Positions 8,679 to 16,361 of a DNA stretch of 64,000 bases are shown piece by piece. The translations under genes and the position numbers were made by a program. The notes under the pieces are model-generated. The model did not search any database. It was not told where the DNA came from and saw only the letters and a list, made by a program, of their open reading frames with translations. Source of the stretch: Streptomyces eurocidicus (GTDB taxonomy: Bacteria > Actinomycetota > Actinomycetes > Streptomycetales > Streptomycetaceae); assembly GCF_002891295.1 (NCBI RefSeq), contig NZ_LGUI01000015.1, positions 1 to 64,000 on the forward strand. Reading direction: 5' to 3'. Positions within the stretch are counted from its first letter, which is position 1. Every line of letters begins with the position of its first letter.

Positions 8679-8712
8679 GGCCCCGCGGACCGGAGTCCGC
8701 GGGGCCTTCCCC
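8673..8712. terminator. Bidirectional terminator hairpin
   Basis: A perfect 18-bp stem (8673-8690 with 8695-8712) around a 4-nt CGGA loop lies between the convergent unknown gene and the chaplin gene. There is no U-tract, as is common for Streptomyces terminators. The 5' arm overlaps the last unit of the 16-bp tandem repeat. Confidence 0.85.
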
Positions 8713-8751
8713 TTACCGCCCGTACGCCGGGCGCACGCGCGACCCGTGGGG

Positions 8752-9018
8752 TCAGGCGTTGACGCAGGTGTTGCCGAAGGTCGGGTTGAGGAGCCCGATG
8801 AGGATGTCGATGGTGTTGCCGCAGACATTCAGCGGGACCTGGATCGGGACCTGGATCACATTGCCGGAGATGACACCCGGCGAGCCCTTGGCGACGCCGT
8901 TGGCGACCGCACCCTTGTGACGAGGGCCGTCGTCGTTGGCGGTCGCGGCGCTGACAGAGGCACCGGCGGCCAGGCCGGACACGGCCAGGACGACGGCGGC
9001 CTTCTTGACACTGTTCAT
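8752..9018 (-). CDS. Short chaplin, hydrophobic spore-surface protein
   Basis: An 88-residue secreted protein with a signal peptide (residues 1 to about 28, cut near SAATA) and one chaplin domain at about 46-88 (SPGVISGNVIQVPIQVPLNV, CGNTID, LLNPTFGNTCVN). Chaplins self-assemble into amyloid-like fibrils that make aerial hyphae hydrophobic. Both conserved cysteines are present (Cys66, Cys85), separated by 18 residues, one more than in the neighbouring chaplin. The ATG at 9018 is preceded by AAGGAAGA. The S. coelicolor gene I recall at this position, chpE, encodes a cysteine-free chaplin, so this is not a simple ChpE. Confidence 0.93.
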   Translation of the reverse strand: MNSVKKAAVVLAVSGLAAGASVSAATANDDGPRHKGAVANGVAKGSPGVISGNVIQVPIQVPLNVCGNTIDILIGLLNPTFGNTCVNA

Positions 9019-9087
9019 GAGGGTCTTCCTTCTGCTGATGTCCTTGACGACCCCAGCCGCGGGGTCGCGTAGTGATGAACGCCAGCG

Positions 9088-9116
9088 CACCGCCGATGGC
9101 ACGGCCATCGGCGGTG
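9088..9116. terminator. Hairpin between the two chaplin genes
   Basis: A perfect 13-bp stem (9088-9100 with 9104-9116) has a 3-nt ACG loop. It lies 112 nt downstream of the upstream chaplin gene's stop and 70 nt upstream of the second chaplin's start. It may terminate the first transcript or act in the leader of the second. On the plus strand it is followed by GTTTGCCC, with no U-tract on the minus strand. Confidence 0.6.
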
Positions 9117-9228
9117 TTTGCCCTCTTTCGGACGATTGATCGCCCTCGTCTGCCCGGCTACGAGAGGTCGGAGCCAGGCAGACCGGATGTAACTGCTGGG
9201 CCGCCCCGCAGCGCGGGGGAGCGGTTGC

Positions 9229-9468
9229 TTAGTTGTTGACGCAGTGGTTGCCGACGGCCGGGTTGAACAGGCCGACCACGTTGATGGTGTTGCCGCACAC
9301 GTTCACCGGGACCTTGACGGGCACCTGGATGACGTTGCCGGAGACGACGCCCGGGGAGTTCTGGGCGTGGCCGTCGGCCTGGGCGTGGGCGGAGGCCGCA
9401 CCGGCGCCCGCGAGGGCGAGACCGCCGGCGGCGATCGTGACGGCAGCGGCCTTCTTCATGTTCTTCAC
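9229..9468 (-). CDS. Short chaplin, second copy
   Basis: A 79-residue secreted chaplin. The signal peptide (MKNMKKAAAVTIAAGG to ASA near residue 27) precedes one chaplin domain at about 38-79 (SPGVVSGNVIQVPVKVPVNV, CGNTIN, FNPAVGNHCVN) with Cys58 and Cys76. The GTG at 9468 is chosen because the product then starts MKN-KKAAA like S. coelicolor ChpE; ATG at 9459 is the alternative. Despite that ChpE-like N-terminus, the domain carries the cysteine pair ChpE lacks. The gene lies upstream of a second chaplin on the same strand, separated by 210 nt with a hairpin. Its promoter should lie in 9469-9619. Confidence 0.92.
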   Translation of the reverse strand: MKNMKKAAAVTIAAGGLALAGAGAASAHAQADGHAQNSPGVVSGNVIQVPVKVPVNVCGNTINVVGLFNPAVGNHCVNN

Positions 9469-9619
9469 TCTTCTTGTGACCTTCCTGGAGTTGCCACGGC
9501 CAGCCGCCGCGGTACGCCATGGAAAACGGGTCACGTTCGGTCAGGTTGCGGGGCCAGGTCGATCGCCACACGACCGTATGAATCTCTGATAGGAAGACGA
9601 CATTCCGCTACGGTCGCGA

Positions 9620-10264
9620 TCAAGCTCCTATCCCATGTCGCACGGCCCACAGGGCCGCCTGGGTGCGATCGGCGAGGTCCAGCTTCATCAGGATGTTCGA
9701 GACGTGGGTCTTGACAGTCTTCTCGGACAGCACGAGAGCCCGGGCGATCTCCCGGTTGGACCGCCCGTCCGCGATCAGGACGAGCACCTCGCGCTCCCGC
9801 TCCGTGAGGGCGTTGCCCCGCCCGTTCCCGCCGCCCGCCTCGTCCTGGGACAGCAGGGCACCGGCCACCTCGGGCTGCAGCAGGACGTGCCCGGCGTGCA
9901 CGGACCTGATCGCGCCGGCCAGGGCCTCCGGGTCGACGTCCTTGTAGACGTAGCCCGCCGCGCCGGCGCGCAGCGCGGGGATCACGGTCCGCTGCTCGGT
10001 GAAGCTGGTGACGACCAGTACCCGGGCGGGGTTCGCCAGCTCGCGGAGCCTGCGCAGCGCCTCGATGCCGTCGGTACCCGGCATCTTCACGTCCATGAGG
10101 ACGACGTCCGGGCGCAGCTCCTCGGCCCGCTCGACGCCCTCGGCGCCGTCCGCGGCCTCCCCCACGACCTCGATGTCGTCCTGGACCTCCAGGAACGTGC
10201 GCAGCCCTCTGCGGACCACCTGGTGGTCGTCCACCAGCACCACCCTGATGACTCCTTCAGCCAC
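9620..10264 (-). CDS. NarL/LuxR-family response regulator
   Basis: A 214-residue two-component regulator. The receiver domain covers residues 6-122, with phospho-acceptor Asp58 in LMDVKMPG, the acidic DD pair at 12-13 and Lys near GYVYKD. A LuxR-type helix-turn-helix spans about 150-212 (LTEREREVLVLIADGRSNRE, SEKTVKTHVSNILMKL). Its GTG start overlaps the end of the kinase gene by 8 bp and has GGAGG just upstream, so the two are translationally coupled. The chaplin genes lie immediately downstream, but a regulatory link is not shown. Confidence 0.93.
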   Translation of the reverse strand: MAEGVIRVVLVDDHQVVRRGLRTFLEVQDDIEVVGEAADGAEGVERAEELRPDVVLMDVKMPGTDGIEALRRLRELANPARVLVVTSFTEQRTVIPALRAGAAGYVYKDVDPEALAGAIRSVHAGHVLLQPEVAGALLSQDEAGGGNGRGNALTEREREVLVLIADGRSNREIARALVLSEKTVKTHVSNILMKLDLADRTQAALWAVRHGIGA

Positions 10265-11498
10265 CGGGGACCTCCATCTCGATCGTGGTGCCCTTGCCGG
10301 GCTCCGAGGTAACGGTCAGACTGCCGCCGACGCCGCCGGCGCGGTCCCGCATGGAGACGAGCCCGAGGTGGCGGCCCGCCCGGCGGACGACGGAGGTGTC
10401 GAAGCCGCACCCGTCGTCCGCCACCCGCAGGACGGCGCCCTGGCCCCCCTTGCCGCGCTTGCCGGCCTCGGCCCCCTTGCCCGCCTTGCCCGCCTTGCCC
10501 GCCTTGCCCGCCTTACCGGGCGCGCCGCCGTCTCCGGAGCGGTGGAGGGTGACCGCGACCCGCTCGGCCCCGGAGTGCCGCAGGGCGTTGTGCAGGGCCT
10601 CCTGGGCGACGCGCAGGAGCGCCTCCTCCTGGGCCGCCGGCAGCGCCCGTACGCCCGGGGAGTCGAAGGTGACGTGGGCGGCGTGGGCCCGGTCCAGGAC
10701 CTGGACCTGGGTCCGCAGGGTGGCGACGAGCCCGTCCTCGTCCAGACCCGCCGGGCGCAGCTCCACGACGGCGGCGCGGAGCTCGTCGGCGGCCTCGGCG
10801 GCGAGCCGCGCCACCTCGTGCAGCTCGTCCTTGGCGCGGGCCGGGTCGCGGTCGACGAGCGCGGTGGCGGCCTGGGCGGTGAGCCGGAGGGAGAACAGCT
10901 TCTGGGCCACGGCGTCGTGCAGCTCGTGGGCGAGCCGGGCCCGCTCCCCCGCGATGGTCAGCTCGCGGCTGCGCTCGTAGAGGCGGGCGTTGGTGAGGGC
11001 TATGGCGGCGTGCTGGGCGAGGACGCGCAGGAGCTCCTCGTCCTCCGCGGTGAAGCCGCAGCCGGGCTTCGCCGCCGGGGCCCGCCCCTTCTTGTTGGCC
11101 AGGAAGAGGGCCCCGAGGATCTCCTCGCCGTCCGCGACCGGCATGCCGAGGAAGTCGTGCATCGGCGGGTGCGCGGCGGGCCAGCCGCCGAAGCGCGGGT
11201 CCTTGCTGACGTCCGCGAGGCGCTGCGGGGTGGCGTCCTGGAGCATCGCGGCGAGGATGCCGTGCTGGCGGGGCAGCGGGCCGATGGCCTTCCACTGCGC
11301 CTCGCTGACGCCGTCGACGACGAACTGGGCGAAGCCGCCGTGGTCGTCGGGGACGCCGAGGGCCGCGTACTCGGCGTCGAGCAGCTCCCGGGCGGAGACG
11401 ACGATCGTCTTGAGCACGTCCCGCACCTGGAGATGTCGGCTCATGGCGAGGAGCGCGGTGCTCACGGCGGTCAGGCCGGAGCGTGGGCCGTTGGTCAT
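10257..11498 (-). CDS. GAF-domain sensor histidine kinase with lysine/glycine insert
   Basis: A 413-residue cytoplasmic HisKA_3-type kinase. A GAF domain (about 15-170) precedes the dimerisation helix with the phosphorylated His in ARLAHELHDAVAQ (His194) and the HATPase domain. The ATP-binding core has an N-box near 298-308 (VAQEALHNALRHSG), a G1 box DDGCGFD (361-367) and GRHLGLVSMRDRA (375-387). Between N-box and G1, residues 322-354 form a run of GKA repeats encoded by a ten-base-like direct repeat. This low-complexity insertion sits inside the catalytic fold. No membrane segments are seen. It is coupled to the response regulator downstream and divergent from the nitroreductase gene. Confidence 0.9.
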   Translation of the reverse strand: MTNGPRSGLTAVSTALLAMSRHLQVRDVLKTIVVSARELLDAEYAALGVPDDHGGFAQFVVDGVSEAQWKAIGPLPRQHGILAAMLQDATPQRLADVSKDPRFGGWPAAHPPMHDFLGMPVADGEEILGALFLANKKGRAPAAKPGCGFTAEDEELLRVLAQHAAIALTNARLYERSRELTIAGERARLAHELHDAVAQKLFSLRLTAQAATALVDRDPARAKDELHEVARLAAEAADELRAAVVELRPAGLDEDGLVATLRTQVQVLDRAHAAHVTFDSPGVRALPAAQEEALLRVAQEALHNALRHSGAERVAVTLHRSGDGGAPGKAGKAGKAGKAGKGAEAGKRGKGGQGAVLRVADDGCGFDTSVVRRAGRHLGLVSMRDRAGGVGGSLTVTSEPGKGTTIEMEVPGG

Positions 11499-11673
11499 GG
11501 CTTCACGGTACCGAGGTGAAGGAAGGGGCGTATCGGACCGGCGGTGGCAGGTGCCTAGGGCGCGCGGCCTAGGCCGGACGGCCCGGCACCCGCGCCCGGC
11601 CCGCCGGGCGGTCCGCCCGGCGAGTTCCCGCATGTACCCCTCATCCGGGGCGGCGGACGGCCAGACTCGGAGC

Positions 11674-12375
11674 ATGTCTATACCAACGACACAGTGGACA
11701 CCGACCCACGGCGATCCCTACCGGCCGGTTCCCTATCGCCCCGAGCGGATGCCGGCCGCCGAGTCCCTGGCCCGCGCGGCGGAGCTCCGGGAGCGGATGG
11801 ACCGCCGCCGCACGGTCCGGCAGTTCTCGGCGGACCCGGTGCCGGAGCAGGTGGTGCGGGACGCGATCGCGTGCGCGGCCACGGCTCCGTCGGGGGCGCA
11901 CCAGCAGCCGTGGACGTTCGTCCTGGTGCGGGACCCCGGGGTGCGGCGGCGGATCCGGGAGGCCGCGGAGGCGGAGGAGCGGGTCTCCTACGAGGGGCGG
12001 CTGGGCGAGGAGTGGCTGGCGGCGCTGCGGCCGCTGGGCACGGACGAGGTCAAGCCGCACCTGACGGACGCGCCCGCGCTGATCGTGGTCTTCCAGCAGC
12101 GCTACTGGCTGGGCGAGGACGGTGAGAAGCGCAAGCACTACTACGTGGACGAGTCGGTCGGCATCGCGGTGGGGATGCTGCTGTCGGCGCTGCACCTGTC
12201 GGGGCTGGCGGCCCTGGTGCACACTCCGAGCCCCATGCGGTTCCTGTCGGAGGTGCTGGGGCGGCCGGCGAACGAGAAGGCGTTCGCGGTGCTCCCGGTG
12301 GGGTATCCGGCGGCGGACTGCCAGGTGCCCGATCTGGTCCGCAAGAGCCTGGACCAGGTACTGGTCGAGATCTAA
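11674..12375 (+). CDS. Nitroreductase-family flavoprotein
   Basis: A 233-residue FMN-dependent oxidoreductase. The fold landmarks are MDRRRTVRQFSADPVP (FMN phosphate binding, about 42-57), ATAPSGAHQQPWTFVLV (about 69-85) and the late GLAALVHTPSPMRFLSEVLG with LPVGYPAADCQVPDL. The SGAHQQPW segment resembles the iodotyrosine-dehalogenase/BluB-like branch rather than classical nitroreductases. The true substrate is unknown. CAGACT ends 6 nt before the ATG, so the mRNA could be leaderless. The gene is divergent from the sensor kinase. Confidence 0.87.
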   Translation: MSIPTTQWTPTHGDPYRPVPYRPERMPAAESLARAAELRERMDRRRTVRQFSADPVPEQVVRDAIACAATAPSGAHQQPWTFVLVRDPGVRRRIREAAEAEERVSYEGRLGEEWLAALRPLGTDEVKPHLTDAPALIVVFQQRYWLGEDGEKRKHYYVDESVGIAVGMLLSALHLSGLAALVHTPSPMRFLSEVLGRPANEKAFAVLPVGYPAADCQVPDLVRKSLDQVLVEI

Positions 12376-12407
12376 GCAAACGATCACATACGCAAAGAAT
12401 AAGTGCC

Positions 12408-12444
12408 GTCACACCGGGTGAGGCCGGCGGGCCCCCGGTGTGAC
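12408..12444. terminator. Terminator hairpin downstream of the nitroreductase gene
   Basis: An 11-bp inverted repeat (GTCACACCGGG at 12408-12418 with CCCGGTGTGAC at 12434-12444) encloses a GC-rich loop, 33 nt after the stop codon. Confidence 0.75.
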
Positions 12445-12716
12445 GCCGGGCATAGGACGCAGGTCACCTACGACCCCGGCTAGTGGATGTGTAAGCCCTC
12501 CATAAACGGGCAGCAGGCCCGTTTACGCCCTCTTCCGCGGGTTCTCCGCAGGGCCCTCCGCAACGATGCGGGGTAGTACTCGGCTTCTTTGCCAGAGCTT
12601 TTTGCTGCCGCTAAGAATTGCGACGTCGCAGGGCGCCGTCGATCGAGACGCGGCGTCTTTTTTCGCGCCGATCCGGGCCACTGCGACTCAAGCGATCGGA
12701 AGAGGTTCAGCTCAGC
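12445..12716 (+). promoter_or_regulatory. Structured leader region of the SLT-domain gene
   Basis: The region between the nitroreductase terminator and the SLT start has two small hairpins. The first is an 8-bp stem at 12504-12524 (AAACGGGC...GCCCGTTT). The second is AGACG-CGG-CGTCT at 12646-12658, running into six T residues (12658-12663), 54 nt before the start codon. The second looks like a small intrinsic terminator in the 5' untranslated region, so attenuation is possible. I looked for the c-di-AMP (ydaO) riboswitch that precedes several Streptomyces cell-wall hydrolase genes and could not recognise its core. Confidence 0.45.
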
Positions 12717-13412
12717 ATGCGCTCCCCCATCTCTGGCTATAGCCGCCTTACCAAGGTCCACAAGTTCTCCGCCGCCGGCATCGCCGCCGCGGGCGTCGCG
12801 GCGGTGGCGTTCGCCGCCCTGCCCGGTGCCGCCGACGCCGAGACGAAGGCCATCGACGTGAAGCCGGTCGCCTTCACCTCCACCACCCTGGGCGTGCAGG
12901 ACCAGCAGGAGCAGCTCGGCAAGCAGTCCGAGAACGCCGCGAAGCTGGCGAAGTCGGAGGCCGAGGCCAAGCAGCGCGCCGAGGCGAAGGCCAAGGCCGA
13001 CAAGGAGCGGGCCGACAAGGAGGCCGCGAGCCGGTCCGAGGAGCGCAAGCCGATCCAGGCCGCCCCCGCCGCCCCGGCGAAGCCGGTCTACGCGAACAAC
13101 CTGGACGGCTGGATCCGCGAGGCCCTGGACGTCATGAAGGCCAAGGGCATCCCGGGCTCGTACGAGGGCATCAAGCGCAACATCATGCGCGAGTCGACCG
13201 GCAACCCCCGGGCGATCAACAACTGGGACTCCAACGCCGCCGCCGGCATCCCCTCCAAGGGCCTGCTCCAGGTGATCGACCCGACCTTCAAGGCGTACCA
13301 CGTCGAGGGCACCTCCTGGGACATCTACGACCCGGTCGCCAACATCACCGCCGCCTGCAACTACGCGGCGAAGGTCTACGGCTCGATGGACAACGTGAAC
13401 TCCGCCTACTGA
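12717..13412 (+). CDS. Secreted SLT-domain lytic transglycosylase
   Basis: A 231-residue secreted muralytic enzyme. The signal peptide covers residues 1-41 (cut after ADA), followed by a charged Ala/Lys/Glu-rich coiled coil (about 66-110), a Pro/Ala linker, and a soluble-lytic-transglycosylase-like domain from about 128. The catalytic Glu is probably Glu159 in NIMRESTGNPRAINNWD, followed by GIPSKGLLQVIDPTFKAYH and NITAACNYAAKVYG. It would cleave peptidoglycan glycan strands in the wall. The ATG at 12717 follows GGAAGAGG at a longish distance. It stands alone between terminators. Confidence 0.9.
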   Translation: MRSPISGYSRLTKVHKFSAAGIAAAGVAAVAFAALPGAADAETKAIDVKPVAFTSTTLGVQDQQEQLGKQSENAAKLAKSEAEAKQRAEAKAKADKERADKEAASRSEERKPIQAAPAAPAKPVYANNLDGWIREALDVMKAKGIPGSYEGIKRNIMRESTGNPRAINNWDSNAAAGIPSKGLLQVIDPTFKAYHVEGTSWDIYDPVANITAACNYAAKVYGSMDNVNSAY

Positions 13413-13432
13413 GCCGGGCGAGCACAGCCGTA

Positions 13433-13481
13433 CATACGCCGAAGGGCGGCACCCGGTCCGGGTGCCGCCCTTCGGCGTATG
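13433..13481. terminator. Bidirectional terminator, perfect 23-bp stem
   Basis: Bases 13433-13455 pair perfectly with 13459-13481 around a 3-nt loop. It lies between the convergent SLT gene and the FHA-ABC transporter gene and ends 11 nt from the latter's stop codon, so it can serve both. Confidence 0.9.
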
Positions 13482-13492
13482 CGCGCGGGCGC

Positions 13493-16144
13493 TTACTTCC
13501 GCATGACCTCGGGCTCGTGCCGGCGCAGCAGACGCGCGACGACGAAGCCGCAGGCGACGCCGATGCCGAGCAGGACGCCCAGGTCCAGCAGGTACTGGGC
13601 CGCGGTGTGCTCCCAGAGGGGGTCGGGGCCCGCGCCCGGCCACGGCATCAGCACATTGAGGTCGGCCGTGGCGCCGGCGGCGCCGATCGCCCAGCGGGAG
13701 GGCATCAGCCAGGCGATCTGCTCCACGCCGACCTTGTCGAAGATCTGGAAGAGCACGCCGGTGAAGACGACCTGGACGATCGCGAACATCACCAGCAGCG
13801 GCATGGTCTTCTCGGCGGTCTTCACCAGCGAGGAGATGATCAGGCCGAACATCATCGAGGTGAAGCCCAGGGCCATGATCACCAGGGTCATCTCGACCGC
13901 CGGCAGGCTAGTGAGGATGACGCCCTCCTTCGGCATCTTCTCCCCCCGGACCCCGAAGCCGATCGCACTGATGAGCGCGCCCTGGATGACGGTGATGAAG
14001 CCCAGGACGACGACCTTCGACATCAGGTACGCGGAGCGGGAGAGGCCCGTCGCCCGCTCGCGCTCGTAGATCACCCGTTCCTTGATCAGCTCACGGACGG
14101 AGTTGGCCGCGCCCGCGAAGCAGGCGCCGACCGCGAGGATCAGCAGGATGGTGCCGGAGTCGCGGTTGGTGAAGTGGTTCTTCTCCGGGCCGGGGCCGAG
14201 GCCGAAGTCGGCCGGGATGACGGTGCTCACCGCGCCGAGCACGGCGGGCAGGATCAGCATCAGGGCCAGGAAGCCGCGGTCGGAGGCGATCACCGAGGCA
14301 TAGCGGCGCATCAGGGTCCACAGCTGGGAGCCCCAGCTCTGGGCCTTGGGCGGCTGGATCATCTGCGGCTGGACGTGCACCGACTGCGGGGCGACGGCGT
14401 CGATGTCCGCCGCGTACATCTGGTAGTGCTGCGAGCCGCGCCAGCGGCCCGACCAGTCGTAGTCGCGGTAGTTCTCGAAGGCCGAGAAGACGTCCGCCCA
14501 GGTTTCGTAGCCGAAGAAGTTCAGCGCCTCCTCGGGCGGGCCGAAGTAGGCGACCGAGCCGCCCGGCGCCATCACCAGGAGCTTGTCGCAGATGGCCAGC
14601 TCGGCGACGGAGTGGGTGACCACCAGGACCGTGCGGCCGTCGTCGGCGAGGCCGCGCAGCAGCTGCATGACGTCGCGGTCCATGCCCGGGTCGAGGCCGG
14701 AGGTGGGCTCGTCCAGGAAGATCAGCGACGGCTTGGTGAGCAGCTCCAGGGCGACGGAGACGCGCTTGCGCTGACCGCCGGAGAGGGAGGTGACCTTCTT
14801 CTCCGCGTGGATGTCGAGCTTGAGCTCGGTGAGCACCTCGCCTATCCGGGCCTCGCGCTCGGAGGCCGCGGTGTCGCCGGGGAAGCGGAGCTTGGCGGCG
14901 TAGCGCAGCGCCTTCCGGACGGTGAGCTCCTTGTGCAGGATGTCGTCCTGCGGGACCAGACCGATGCGCTGGCGCAGCTCGGCGAACTGCTTGTAGAGGT
15001 TCCGGTTGTCGTAGAGGACGTCGCCCTCGTTGGCCGGGCGGTAGCCGGTGAGTGCCTTCAGCAGGGTGGACTTGCCGGAGCCGGACGGGCCGATGACCGC
15101 GATCAGCGACTTCTCGGGAACGCCGAAGGAGACGTCCTTGAGGATCTGCTTGCCGCCGTCGACCGTGACGGTGAGGTGCCGGGCGGAGAAGGAGACGTCG
15201 CCGGTGTCGACGAACTCCTCCAGCCGGTCGCCGACGAGGCGGAAGGTGGAGTGACCGACACCGACGATGTCCTGCGGGCCGATGATCTGCTGGCGGACCG
15301 GCTGACCGTTGACATAGGTGCCGTTGTGGCTGCCGAGGTCGACGATCTCGAAGCGGCCGTCGCCGGTGGCCCGGAATTCGGCGTGGTGGCGGGAGACCTG
15401 GAGGTCGGAGACGACCAGCTCGTTCTCCAGGGCACGACCGATGCGCATCACCCGGCCGACGGCCATCTGGTGGAAGCTGGTCGGGCTGCGGTCGCCGTAG
15501 ACGGGCGGGGTGCCGCCCTGCGAGGGGGCACCGCCGTGCGCCGGGGGCTGGTGCGCGGGGCTCTGGTGCGGGACGTATGCCTGTTGATGTGCCTGCTGAT
15601 GCGCCTGCTGGTGACCCGGGTGCTGGGCCTGCTGGTGCGCCTGCTGGTTCTGCTGTGCCTGCTGCTGCCAGGCGTCCGGTGCCGGCTGCTGGTACGGGGT
15701 CTGCTGCTGCCAGCCGCCGGGCTGCTGGTGCGACGGCGGCTGGTGCTGCTGGTGCTGGGGCTGGTGGTGCCCGGGTACCTGAGGGGCCATCGCGGTCTGC
15801 GCGCTGTAGAGGTCCCCGGCGGGTGCGCCGACCCCCGCGCCGGCGGCGGCGAGATTCAGCCGCGGGCCGTCCGTCGCGTTGCCCAGATGGACGGCCGAGC
15901 CGGGGCCGATCTCCATCTGGTGGATCCGCTGGCCCTGCACATAGGTGCCGTTGGTGCTGCCGTGGTCCTCGATGACCCAACTGCGGCCGCTCCACCGCAC
16001 GGTGGCGTGCCGCCACGAGACACGGGCGTCCTGCAGCACCATGTCGCCCTGCGGATCACGACCCAGGGTGTACGACCTGGACGGATCGAGCGTCCAGGTC
16101 TGTCCATTCAATTCCAGTACGAGTTCCGGCACTCCATGCCCCAC
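13493..16144 (-). CDS. ABC transporter with two FHA domains (Rv1747-like half-transporter fusion)
   Basis: An 883-residue membrane protein in one chain. FHA-1 lies at about 26-95 (GSTNGT at 62-67). A linker rich in Gln, His and Pro spans about 100-220. FHA-2 lies at about 234-300 (SRHH 251-254, HNGTYVNG 273-280). The ABC ATPase has Walker A GPSGSGKST at 352-360, LSGGQ at 454-458 and Walker B LIFLDEP at 474-480. An ABC-2 membrane domain of about six helices runs from about 650 to the end. The order equals that of Mycobacterium tuberculosis Rv1747, whose FHA domains bind phosphothreonine and which Ser/Thr kinases regulate. The GTG at 16144 follows GGGGGA; GTG at 16132 is possible. Confidence 0.92.
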   Translation of the reverse strand: MGHGVPELVLELNGQTWTLDPSRSYTLGRDPQGDMVLQDARVSWRHATVRWSGRSWVIEDHGSTNGTYVQGQRIHQMEIGPGSAVHLGNATDGPRLNLAAAGAGVGAPAGDLYSAQTAMAPQVPGHHQPQHQQHQPPSHQQPGGWQQQTPYQQPAPDAWQQQAQQNQQAHQQAQHPGHQQAHQQAHQQAYVPHQSPAHQPPAHGGAPSQGGTPPVYGDRSPTSFHQMAVGRVMRIGRALENELVVSDLQVSRHHAEFRATGDGRFEIVDLGSHNGTYVNGQPVRQQIIGPQDIVGVGHSTFRLVGDRLEEFVDTGDVSFSARHLTVTVDGGKQILKDVSFGVPEKSLIAVIGPSGSGKSTLLKALTGYRPANEGDVLYDNRNLYKQFAELRQRIGLVPQDDILHKELTVRKALRYAAKLRFPGDTAASEREARIGEVLTELKLDIHAEKKVTSLSGGQRKRVSVALELLTKPSLIFLDEPTSGLDPGMDRDVMQLLRGLADDGRTVLVVTHSVAELAICDKLLVMAPGGSVAYFGPPEEALNFFGYETWADVFSAFENYRDYDWSGRWRGSQHYQMYAADIDAVAPQSVHVQPQMIQPPKAQSWGSQLWTLMRRYASVIASDRGFLALMLILPAVLGAVSTVIPADFGLGPGPEKNHFTNRDSGTILLILAVGACFAGAANSVRELIKERVIYERERATGLSRSAYLMSKVVVLGFITVIQGALISAIGFGVRGEKMPKEGVILTSLPAVEMTLVIMALGFTSMMFGLIISSLVKTAEKTMPLLVMFAIVQVVFTGVLFQIFDKVGVEQIAWLMPSRWAIGAAGATADLNVLMPWPGAGPDPLWEHTAAQYLLDLGVLLGIGVACGFVVARLLRRHEPEVMRK

Positions 16145-16361
16145 TACTTGTCCCCCGATGAGCCCCCTGCACAGGGAGTCTAGGGATGGCGAACATCGGG
16201 AGGAACTATTTCAGGCACAGTCGCCGAACCGAAACTCGGGACTGACGCAACCGTGTAACAGGCGCCGTTGACGGCGGCGAAACGCGCCCTGAGAGTAGGT
16301 ACCGCCACGGATGCGTACGGATCATGCGCAATCCGGGCACCGGTCGGCAACGGGGGGCGCC

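Noticed and set aside
12376..12716. c-di-AMP (ydaO) riboswitch upstream of the SLT-domain gene
   Set aside because: I expected it from related Streptomyces genes but could not find its conserved core by eye; a covariance search would settle it.
13517..16183. Very long plus-strand open frame opposite the FHA-ABC transporter
   Set aside because: It mirrors codons of the real minus-strand gene, is Gly/Ala/Arg/Val-rich and has no domain logic; high GC makes such shadows common.
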